In this document: positions 1 to 6,986 of the stretch, in pieces
Layout of the letters: every line of letters begins with the position of its first letter
Numbering within the stretch: the stretch's first letter is position 1
From: an uncultured Oscillibacter sp.
GTDB lineage: Bacteria; Bacillota; Clostridia; Oscillospirales; Oscillospiraceae
Length of the DNA: 64,000 nucleotides
Direction of reading: 5' to 3'
Assembly (NCBI GenBank): GCA_910577405.1
Contig: CAJTMG010000007.1
Span: forward strand, 48,724 to 112,723
Notes under the pieces: model-generated
What the model was told of the DNA's origin: nothing
The model's database searches: none
The model's input: only the letters and a program-made list of their open reading frames with translations
Made by a program: the position numbers and the translations under genes

Positions 1-737
1 TTGGCCTCCATCTCGTCGGCATGGTTGATGAAACTGGCAAACAGGGACAGATACGCGGTTTCCTGACCGATTTCCTTGGTAAACAGCCGGTATTTCTGGG
101 AACCGTCGGGATTCTTCTCAATGATTTGCCACCAGCTTGTGATAGGCTGGCCGTCGGGGAACGCTTCCGTATTATAATACCAGAAAGCCTGGGACGCGTA
201 AAGGGGGAAACTGTATTTCAGGTTTGCCTCGTCGATATGGGAACAAATATCCTTGGGATAGTAAGGCTCCAGAACGCCCTTTTCGTAATGCTCAAAGAAG
301 ACCTCGCCGTTCACGTCCTTGCTCTGGAGCACGTCGGCGTTGATGTTGCCGCTGTCGTTCTCGATCTCGGCTTTGCTCAGAACCTCGTCGGAGTCCAGGT
401 CAATCACTTCCAGTTCCAGTTCCGGATAGGCTTCGATAAAGTCGTCCTTCACCTTGGTCATCTTGGAGGAGGTAGCGTAAACGACAATTTTCTTCGCGCC
501 GTTGGAGACCTCCTCTTTTGCCATCTCGTACAGTTCCTCGTCGCTCTTCTCGCTCCATTCGTCGTAGTAGGGGCCATAGAACGTTTCGCCGGTAGCGGAA
601 TCGTAGCCCAGATTCAGGCCGCTCCCCTCTTCGCCGCCGGACACATCCTCCCCGCTGTCCTTATTGCCGCAGGCAGTGAGTCCAATGAGCATTACAATGG
701 CCATCAAAAGTGCAAAGAGTTTCTTCTTCATCATCAT
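1..737 (-). CDS. Extracellular solute-binding lipoprotein of an Fbp/Afu-type ABC importer (partial)
   Basis: About 245 codons are visible; the C-terminus runs off the left edge. The start is the first of three consecutive ATGs, chosen because AAAGGAG lies just upstream (about 740-750). A lipoprotein signal peptide with LTAC lipobox (Cys23) is followed by an acidic, Gly/Ser-rich linker. The mature part begins with a strand reading KIVVYATSSKMTKVKDDF, then a region of the type seen in iron(III), polyamine or hexose-phosphate binding proteins. It is the last gene of a leftward operon after the permease and ATPase, 115 bases from the ATPase stop, so it should deliver that importer's ligand. The ligand cannot be read from the sequence. 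Assignment to the class 1 extracellular solute-binding family is firm; substrate is open. Confidence 0.85.
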   Translation of the reverse strand, partial: MMMKKKLFALLMAIVMLIGLTACGNKDSGEDVSGGEEGSGLNLGYDSATGETFYGPYYDEWSEKSDEELYEMAKEEVSNGAKKIVVYATSSKMTKVKDDFIEAYPELELEVIDLDSDEVLSKAEIENDSGNINADVLQSKDVNGEVFFEHYEKGVLEPYYPKDICSHIDEANLKYSFPLYASQAFWYYNTEAFPDGQPITSWWQIIEKNPDGSQKYRLFTKEIGQETAYLSLFASFINHADEMEA

Positions 738-852
738 CTTCTCCTTTCATGTTGGAAGGTTGGGTCATGCGTTTTTATTCACTCGCGAACAATCCGCGGG
801 CTTCACAGAGAAACAGAGTATACGGGGCCGTCTGCATTGCGGGAGAAAGCAA

Positions 853-1974
853 TTACACGGAACGCTTAATCAGCCGGGTAGTTTCTTTATTGTAGACGTT
901 GATCTTATCCTGATCAATGATTGCCCAGACCTGCTGATCGATATCGTAATGCGCCTGGCCAATCTCCTTGGAAAGGAATTCTTCCTCACCGGCCTTAAGG
1001 GTGACGATGGTTTCGGAACCGGCTGGCTGGCTGGCGTAGACGGTAACGGGCAGAGCGCCTTCCACGGGTTCCCGGGAGATGATAATTTGTTCCGGGCGGA
1101 CGGCCAGCACGCATTCAAACTCGCCGCTGGAGGGACGCTGTTCCTTGGTAAGCTGGACGGCGGGGAAGGTATGGTTCCCCAGCTCGCTTTTGACCACCAG
1201 ATCCGTGCCCTTCATTTCCGCCGTGCCGCTGATGAAGTTGATCCGGGGGTTTCCGATGAAGTCGGCGGCTTCCAGGTCAATGGGATTGTTGTACAGCTCC
1301 ATGGGGGTAGCCACCTGATTCAGCTCGCCGGCTTTGAAGAGGGCGATTTTTGTGGACATGGTCAAGGCCTCGACCTGGTCATGCGTGACGTAAATAATGG
1401 TAGTGCCTAATTCCTTATGCAGGCGCTGAAGCTCAGCCCGCATATCGATCCGGAGCTTGGCATCCAGGTTGGAGAGCGGTTCGTCCAGCAGGAGCAGCTT
1501 GGGACTGGAGGCCACGGCACGGGCGATGGCAACGCGCTGCTGCTGACCGCCGGAAAGCTCTGTGGGATACCGGTCCTTGTACTGATCGATCCGCATCATC
1601 CGGAGGGAGTCCATGACGCGGCGGTCAATTTCGCTCTTGGACATCTTCTGGATTTTCAGTCCGAAGGAGATATTATTATAGACCGTCATATGGGGCCAGA
1701 GGGCGTAGGACTGGAAGACCAGGTTCAGCCCGCGCTTGCTGGGTTCTGCATAGTATGCGTCGTCGGCGTTAATCATCTCCACGCCGTCGATGGTCATGGT
1801 GCCGTTCTGAGGCTTTTCCAGACCGGAGACAACGCGCAGGGTGGTGGTCTTGCCGCAGCCGGAGGGTCCCAGCAGGGTCATGAAGTCGCCGTCCTCGATG
1901 GTCAGGTTGATATTCCGGAGAACGTGGTTGTTTCCATAAAACTTGTCGATATTTTTCAGCTCAATGCGGCTCAT
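853..1974 (-). CDS. ABC transporter ATP-binding protein (FbpC/PotA-like)
   Basis: The protein has 373 residues. The reading frame extends further upstream, but ATG at 1974 follows a GAAAGGAAAG ribosome binding site and begins the conserved MSRIELKNIDKFYG strand. Walker A GPSGCGKT is at residues 36-43, Q-loop near FQSYALWPH, signature LSGGQQQR at 140-147, Walker B LLLLDEP at 160-166, D-loop SNLDAKLR, and switch His in YVTHDQ. A C-terminal TOBE-like region (about 240-373) is typical of the Fbp/Pot/Mal importer ATPases. It sits between the fused permease (upstream) and the binding protein (downstream), so it energises that importer on the inner membrane face. ATPase role is certain; substrate class is inferred from neighbours. 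Confidence 0.93.
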   Translation of the reverse strand: MSRIELKNIDKFYGNNHVLRNINLTIEDGDFMTLLGPSGCGKTTTLRVVSGLEKPQNGTMTIDGVEMINADDAYYAEPSKRGLNLVFQSYALWPHMTVYNNISFGLKIQKMSKSEIDRRVMDSLRMMRIDQYKDRYPTELSGGQQQRVAIARAVASSPKLLLLDEPLSNLDAKLRIDMRAELQRLHKELGTTIIYVTHDQVEALTMSTKIALFKAGELNQVATPMELYNNPIDLEAADFIGNPRINFISGTAEMKGTDLVVKSELGNHTFPAVQLTKEQRPSSGEFECVLAVRPEQIIISREPVEGALPVTVYASQPAGSETIVTLKAGEEEFLSKEIGQAHYDIDQQVWAIIDQDKINVYNKETTRLIKRSV

Positions 1975-2062
1975 AATGTTTCTTTCCTTTCTGATTGAAT
2001 GAGGAATTCTGCGCGGTTTCAAAAGGATTGAATTCCTGATTCACCTGATTCAATTGGCGCGC

Positions 2063-2119
2063 CAAATTCCTGCCTCCTGATTCAATCGGTGGTCAAATTC
2101 CTGCCTCCTGCTTCAATCG
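2063..2119. repeat. 26-bp direct repeat between permease and ATPase genes
   Basis: Two copies (2063-2088 and 2094-2119) differ at one base and are 31 bp apart start to start. Read on the transcribed (minus) strand each copy contains AGGAGG. A shorter degenerate piece (gattcaattg-like) lies just beyond. The repeat occupies the 146-bp gap before the ATPase start, so it is in the mRNA between two operon genes. Confidence 0.8.
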
Positions 2120-2120
2120 C

Positions 2121-3947
2121 TTACCAGCTCTTGCCCAGGTCAGCGCCGCCGACTTTATTGGCAATGATGTAGCAGACGAGGATAAAGAGCAGCACGCAGA
2201 CGGAAATAGCGTCAGACATCTGGTTATAGCCCTCCTGGGAGTAAGTGAAGGCCAGATAGCTCATGGTTTGGGTGGAGGGCGTCATCATAATTACAATCAG
2301 GTCCAGCTCCTTGGCAATGGAGATGAAGACCAGCATAAAGCCGGAGATAAAGCCGTTTTTGGCAAGGGGAATGATAATGGAGGTCATGCGCTTCCAGAAG
2401 CTGGCGCCTGCAATGTCCGCGGCCTCCTCCAGTTCCACGCTGATCGAGAGCATATTAGCGGTACCGGAACGGCTGGCAAAGGGGAAGTGCTTGACGACGG
2501 AGGTCAGGACAATGAGGGTAAACGTGCCGTAAAGGGAAGGAATGAGGCCGCCCAAACGCGCCCGGCTGAACATGGAGAAGTACATGGTAGAGAAGGCCAC
2601 GCCGCTCATCAGATAAGGCACGAAGACGAGCTGTTCGGTAAGATTGCCGTACCACTTGCCCCGGCCCCGGGAGCTGATGTAGCCCAGGAACTGGCCGCAG
2701 AACGCCGTAATCACAGAGGCAATGATGGTCAGGCGGACGGTATTATAGAATGCCTTCCAGAATTCCTCATGCCGGAAGATGCCGGGATAATTGGTGTATT
2801 TCTGGGCTTCGTCCGCAGTGCCAATCCAGTTGTAAAGGGTCAGGTTATTCATGCCGTAACCCGCGCCGGTGGTCACCTGGAAGGTCTCCATAATGAGCAC
2901 GAAGAAGGGCATTACCATCGCCAGGAACAGGAACAGTCCCAGGAAAGCCATCATCGGCTTTTTTGCGGCGCCCAGAGGCATCAGGGTGCTCCGGCCGCCC
3001 TTGCCGCCTACGGTTGCGTAGGACTTCCGGACGCCAATGGCCTTTTGATTGCTCATCAGGATCAAAGCCGCCAGACCCACCAGAACGATGGACATTGCGT
3101 AGCCCACGCCCTTGGGATTGTCGTTGATAAAAACGCGCATCCGGGTAGCCAAGGTGTAATATCCGATCCGGTTGCCCAGATTTGCCGCCACGCCGTATGT
3201 ACCGATGGATTTACTGATCGTCATAACGAGGGCCGAGAGCACGGAGGGCAGAATCAGCGGCAGGGTGATGTAACGCAGGATCTGAGCCTTGTTTGCGCCC
3301 TGGATCTCGCCCATCTCTTCCAGTTCGGAGTTGATGGACCGCAGCGCGCCGGAAACCTGTATGTAGGAGAACGCGTAATAGTGCATGGACATACAGAGCA
3401 CGATGGCCACGGGACCGTAAGCCAGCCAGTCAGGAATAGGAATTCCAAGGCCGGTCAGGAAACCGTTTGCGCCGCTGGTAGGAGTCCGGAACACGGCCAG
3501 CCACGCAAGGGCTTTTGTCCAGGAGGGGATCATGTAGGGCACGGTTACCAGCAGGCCCAGAATCTTTTTGCCGGGGATATCGGTACGAATCATCAGCCAG
3601 GCCAGCACCGAACCCAGGGGCACAGAAATCAGGGTTGTAAACAGACCGCAGATCAGGGAGTTCAGCAGCGGTATCCACAAAACGGCCTTGGACGTAGCGC
3701 CAAAGAGCATATAATTCCAGTAATAAAGGGTAAAATCACCGGCTTTCCCCCCTGCCCGGCGTACCTCTGCCTGCGCCAAGGTAAAGGTGGATTTGATCAT
3801 GGTCAGCAGCGGAATGACAATCAGGCAGAACAGAACCACGAGGCTGACCAGAACAATCATATTGAATGGATTCCTGAGTACATTCAGAATCAGATTTTTC
3901 AGCCGCTTTTTCGTCAGGGGCTTTTTGGGTAAGTCTCTCTTTGCCAC
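2121..3947 (-). CDS. Fused two-domain ABC permease (FbpB/AfuB-like)
   Basis: The protein has 608 residues from GTG at 3947, preceded by AAGAGGTG; an ATG at 4031 is in frame but has no such site. Two homologous halves each carry about six membrane segments and one EAA loop: EEMGEIQGANKAQILRYITL in the first half and EEAADIAGASFWKRMTSIII in the second. This fused arrangement is typical of ferric-iron (FbpB), hexose-phosphate (AfuB) and related importers. First gene of the operon; promoter and operator lie at 4032-4087. The LacI-type operator favours a carbon-source ligand over iron, but that is inference. Confidence 0.9.
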   Translation of the reverse strand: MAKRDLPKKPLTKKRLKNLILNVLRNPFNMIVLVSLVVLFCLIVIPLLTMIKSTFTLAQAEVRRAGGKAGDFTLYYWNYMLFGATSKAVLWIPLLNSLICGLFTTLISVPLGSVLAWLMIRTDIPGKKILGLLVTVPYMIPSWTKALAWLAVFRTPTSGANGFLTGLGIPIPDWLAYGPVAIVLCMSMHYYAFSYIQVSGALRSINSELEEMGEIQGANKAQILRYITLPLILPSVLSALVMTISKSIGTYGVAANLGNRIGYYTLATRMRVFINDNPKGVGYAMSIVLVGLAALILMSNQKAIGVRKSYATVGGKGGRSTLMPLGAAKKPMMAFLGLFLFLAMVMPFFVLIMETFQVTTGAGYGMNNLTLYNWIGTADEAQKYTNYPGIFRHEEFWKAFYNTVRLTIIASVITAFCGQFLGYISSRGRGKWYGNLTEQLVFVPYLMSGVAFSTMYFSMFSRARLGGLIPSLYGTFTLIVLTSVVKHFPFASRSGTANMLSISVELEEAADIAGASFWKRMTSIIIPLAKNGFISGFMLVFISIAKELDLIVIMMTPSTQTMSYLAFTYSQEGYNQMSDAISVCVLLFILVCYIIANKVGGADLGKSW

Positions 3948-4031
3948 GGTAACACCTCTTTCTTGATAGCTGGGAGTCTCCGGGACAGCGCGCCGAAGTC
4001 TCCGGGAGGGCCGTGTGTGAGGCCCAATCAT

Positions 4032-4087
4032 GCAAACGTTTGCGATTCTATGGGCTTATTATAATGAATTTCTAACCCATTTGTCAA
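4032..4087 (-). promoter_or_regulatory. Promoter with LacI/CcpA-type operator for the Fbp-like operon
   Basis: On the minus strand TTGACA (4087-4082) and TATAAT (4063-4058) are separated by 18 bases. A perfect 12-bp palindrome GCAAACGTTTGC occupies 4032-4043, about where transcription would start and just downstream, ending 84 bases before the GTG start. The AAACGTTT core is what LacI/GalR-family repressors and CcpA recognise. No LacI-family gene is in this window. Confidence 0.75.
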
Positions 4088-4294
4088 TTGATATTGTTGG
4101 CCATTTTCTACCCCTCTTTTTATTCATTTTCACGATTTTTGTCTATTTTCAATAAATATCTTCTTCTATGCACATCCGGTTACGCTACACGTTTTCGTAA
4201 ATAACGCCGGAATTTGCCGTAAAAAAAGAAAAATTTCCCGTAAAATGTCCCTATTCTGAGGAATCGGCCTCAAAAAAACCGCGCCGGCTGTCCG
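4088..4294. other. AT-rich intergenic stretch, no gene seen
   Basis: The stretch lies between the importer promoter and the terminator of the neighbouring lipoprotein gene. It holds runs of A and T and no open frame with a ribosome binding site on either strand. I see no further feature. Confidence 0.6.
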
Positions 4295-4344
4295 AAAAAA
4301 CGCCCCGCCTGTTCCGGCAGAACCACCGGTAAACAGACGGGGCG
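4295..4344 (-). terminator. Intrinsic terminator of the small lipoprotein gene
   Basis: Stem arms cgccccg-c-ctgtt (from 4301) and aacag-a-cggggcg (to 4344) form a long hairpin with an inner CCGG pair; on the minus strand it is followed by a run of six T (4300-4295). Confidence 0.85.
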
Positions 4345-4415
4345 CGGGAGAAAATCCGTGTTCAGGCTTGAAGCACAGAAAATTTTCTCGTTGACGGGGA
4401 GCTGTGGCGGAGCAT

Positions 4416-4898
4416 TTACGCGAACAGGCTGTTGAAGTCCGATTCGATGCTGTCCGGGTCGCCGGCTACCACGAGCATGATATAATTTCCCTTGGCGGCA
4501 ATGCGGGAATTTTCCTCCCACTGTCGGGTGGTTTCCGGATAGAACGCGCCGCCGGGAGTCTCGCCATCCCCTGTCTGGTAGTCAATCCGGGCCTGGAAAA
4601 TCTCCTTTACGGCGTCGGCGTCCTTGCTGTCTTTCACCTCAGCCAGGGCCAGTTCTCCGGCGGCGGAGGAAATAGCGGCGGTGGAGACCAGGCACTGCTC
4701 CAGATCCAGCAGGCCGGGATAGAGCATCTCAATGGATTCCTGTTCCAGCGTCATCAGTTCAGGCAGCTCGTGCTTCTCCAGTACGTCCGTATAGAACGCC
4801 CCTAAGTCCGCGTCGGATTCCACGGGCTGACGCATTCCGCAGGCGGTCAGCAGGGTCAGGGACAGCGCCAGAAGCAGCGCGGGCAGTTTCTTTTTCAT
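4416..4898 (-). CDS. DUF4358-type lipoprotein
   Basis: The protein has 160 residues; AAGGAG precedes the ATG. A lipoprotein signal (LLTAC, Cys at about 20) is followed by one globular domain. The pattern of ELPELM, a LYPGLLDLEQ stretch, and a C-terminal RIAAKGNYIMLVVAGDPD strand matches the DUF4358 lipoproteins common in Clostridia; this is recognition by eye, not a search. Molecular role is unknown. It is a single-gene unit with its own terminator, placed between the ATP-grasp gene and the importer promoter. Confidence 0.7.
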   Translation of the reverse strand: MKKKLPALLLALSLTLLTACGMRQPVESDADLGAFYTDVLEKHELPELMTLEQESIEMLYPGLLDLEQCLVSTAAISSAAGELALAEVKDSKDADAVKEIFQARIDYQTGDGETPGGAFYPETTRQWEENSRIAAKGNYIMLVVAGDPDSIESDFNSLFA

Positions 4899-4974
4899 AT
4901 CAATTCTCCTTATTTATTGCATGGTGTCATAGTGTTCCTGTATTAGTATCTGCTCTTTTGACGCAGACCCGAAG

Positions 4975-5018
4975 AAAAAAGTTCCCGCCCCCGAAAAAAT
5001 TTATCAGGGAACGGGAAC
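4975..5018 (-). terminator. Probable intrinsic terminator of the ATP-grasp gene
   Basis: GTTCCCG (4981-4987) pairs with CGGGAAC (5012-5018); the minus strand continues with six T (4980-4975). The loop is long (24 bases), so strength is uncertain. Confidence 0.6.
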
Positions 5019-5045
5019 CAGGATTCAGAACAAGGAAAGTATTGG

Positions 5046-6239
5046 TTATTCCGCCAGTTCGAAAGCGGTTTTCACGAATTCGTCCACTTCCTCCAGGGTA
5101 TCGAAGCAGGCGATGGCCACCTGATTGCCCATAGTGCCGGCAAGGGCGTCGGGCATCCGGGTAAAGAGGCGGGCGTGGTCTCCGGTGCGGGCCTGCAATT
5201 CGGGAAGGGTGAGGGTATAGTGATGGTCGTCCCGGCGGCCGGCGTAGACACAGTAGCTGTGGGGACCGTCGTAGGTATGGCGCAGCTCGTCAAAGGCCAC
5301 CATATCCGCCCAGATCTGGTACACGTCAGCGCTCTGGCCAAAGTTCAGCATATCGGGGGTAAATCCTCCGGCGGGACGCATATTGACCTCCAGTGCCACG
5401 ATATCGCCCGCCTTGCCCAGGCCCTTTTTCGCCTCGGTCAGACGGAAGAACTCCAGATGAAAGAACCGGCTGGACGCGCCGAAGGCTTTCAGGGTAGCCT
5501 TGCCTGCGGCCTCCACGTCGGCGGGCACGTCCTTATCCACATAGTAGTATGTCGGCACGCCCTCGTTCACCATATCCATAATGGAATTCCGGGTGATATG
5601 ACTGGCGGCAAAGAGGACCTCGCCCTTGGAATTGCAAACGCCGTCGTAGGTCGTCACGGAGCCGGAAACGAATTCCTCCATCAAATAGGGATGGTCCGGC
5701 TTCTCAGCGAAAAAGTTCCGCAGGTCGTTCTCACAGGTGAGCTTGTAAGTCGCGATGGCTCCCACGCCGTTGTCAGGCTTGGCCACGATGGGATAGCCTG
5801 CTGTTTTGGCGAACTCCAGCCCGGCCTCCAGCGTTGTTACGGGGCAGAACCGCGCGCAGGGAAGCCCGGCCTTCTGATAGAATTCCTTCATGGCCTGTTT
5901 GCTTTTGTATTTCTTGATTTCGTCCGTTTTCAGACCCGTGGTGATATTGAAATCCGTACGAAGGGCGGCGTCCAGCTCCAGCCAGTATTCGTTATTGCTT
6001 TCCACCCAATCAATCTTGCCGTATCTGCTGGTAAAGTAACCCATGGCCCGGAGCGTCTGGTCGTAATCCTCCAGACTGTCCACCCGGTAGTATTCCGTCA
6101 GGGCGGACTTCAAATCCGGATGCAGGATATCATAAGGCGCGTCGCCGATGCCCAGCACGTTCACGCCGTTGTCCCGCAGGCGGATGCAGAACCAGCGGAA
6201 GGCTTCGGGGAAGTTGGGGGAAATGAAGACGAAATTCAC
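5046..6239 (-). CDS. ATP-grasp domain enzyme (carboxylate-amine ligase-like)
   Basis: The protein has 397 residues and starts with GTG, 8 bases after AAGGAGG. Residues 1-100 form a pre-ATP-grasp Rossmann-like domain beginning NFVFISPNFPEAF. The ATP-grasp core follows: GYPIVAKPDNGVGA (glycine loop), LMEEFVSGSVTTYDG, and the metal-binding EVNMRPAGGF. Such enzymes join a carboxylate to an amine, thiol or other nucleophile through an acyl phosphate. No second biosynthetic gene lies next to it, and the substrate is unknown. It is alone between two terminators, so it is probably monocistronic. Confidence 0.85.
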   Translation of the reverse strand: MNFVFISPNFPEAFRWFCIRLRDNGVNVLGIGDAPYDILHPDLKSALTEYYRVDSLEDYDQTLRAMGYFTSRYGKIDWVESNNEYWLELDAALRTDFNITTGLKTDEIKKYKSKQAMKEFYQKAGLPCARFCPVTTLEAGLEFAKTAGYPIVAKPDNGVGAIATYKLTCENDLRNFFAEKPDHPYLMEEFVSGSVTTYDGVCNSKGEVLFAASHITRNSIMDMVNEGVPTYYYVDKDVPADVEAAGKATLKAFGASSRFFHLEFFRLTEAKKGLGKAGDIVALEVNMRPAGGFTPDMLNFGQSADVYQIWADMVAFDELRHTYDGPHSYCVYAGRRDDHHYTLTLPELQARTGDHARLFTRMPDALAGTMGNQVAIACFDTLEEVDEFVKTAFELAE

Positions 6240-6474
6240 GGGGATTCCTCCTTATTGTCGTTTGGGAACTGCAAAAATTGTTTAGCGCTTTATAGCAGTA
6301 AATTATAATCCCATCTGTCGAAAAAAGCAAGGGGTAGTCCATATCTTTTTGAAAGAAACCGGCCCGCCGGACGCCGCAGTCTGCTCTTTGGGAGAAAACA
6401 GCAGGAATCACACCCAGAATTCCCCATTTTTGCAGAATTCAGTCCCGTTCTCTACTGAAAATACCTCAGCGGGC

Positions 6475-6507
6475 AAAAAAGCAGACCGCCGGAAACAGCA
6501 GTCTGCT
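6475..6507 (-). terminator. Intrinsic terminator after the PEBP-like gene
   Basis: AGCAGAC (6480-6486) pairs with GTCTGCT (6501-6507); on the minus strand a T run follows (6480-6475). Confidence 0.75.
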
Positions 6508-6521
6508 TTGCATGATAAAAT

Positions 6522-6977
6522 TTACGGAAACCGCGCCGTCAGGAATCCCTTTTGCAGGATATGCCCCTCTATTGCCTTGAGGACGCGCCGTTTCCGGACC
6601 CCGGGCTTCAAATCCAAGGCGCAGTCCAGGGCGTAAACGGTCAGGCGGTAGCGGTGGGAGGTCAAGGGCGGGGGTTTAGGCCCGGCATAGCGATGGAGGC
6701 CGTAAGCGATTCCCTGACAAGCGCCGTTTTCCAGCCGTCCGCCTTTGGGAAGCCCGCCGGGGATCTGTTCCGACGCCGGAAAATTCCAGAGAACCCAATG
6801 CGTAAAGCCCTTGATGGGATGGCTCAAATCCTCCAAAGTGACAGCCAGCGTCCGGGCAAGGGGGTCCAGGCTTTCCAGAAGGATCTCCGGCGAACGGTCC
6901 TCACCCCGGCCAGTGTACCGGATCGGAAAGCGCCCGCCGTCCTCCAAACCGGGACAGGTAAAACGCAGTTGTTCCAT
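6522..6977 (-). CDS. YbhB/YbcL family (PEBP, Raf-kinase-inhibitor-like) protein
   Basis: The protein has 151 residues. Family marks are the N-terminal RFTCPGLEDGGRFPIRYTG, the ligand-pocket stretch THWVLWNFPAS, and a late HRYRLTVYALDCALDLKPG segment. The fold is known as phosphatidylethanolamine-binding protein; bacterial members are small cytoplasmic proteins of unclear function. The GGAG ribosome binding site overlaps the TAG stop of the M23 gene, so the two are translated from one message. The 10-base gap and shared terminator support a two-gene operon. Confidence 0.88.
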   Translation of the reverse strand: MEQLRFTCPGLEDGGRFPIRYTGRGEDRSPEILLESLDPLARTLAVTLEDLSHPIKGFTHWVLWNFPASEQIPGGLPKGGRLENGACQGIAYGLHRYAGPKPPPLTSHRYRLTVYALDCALDLKPGVRKRRVLKAIEGHILQKGFLTARFP

Positions 6978-6986
6978 AGCGGACTC

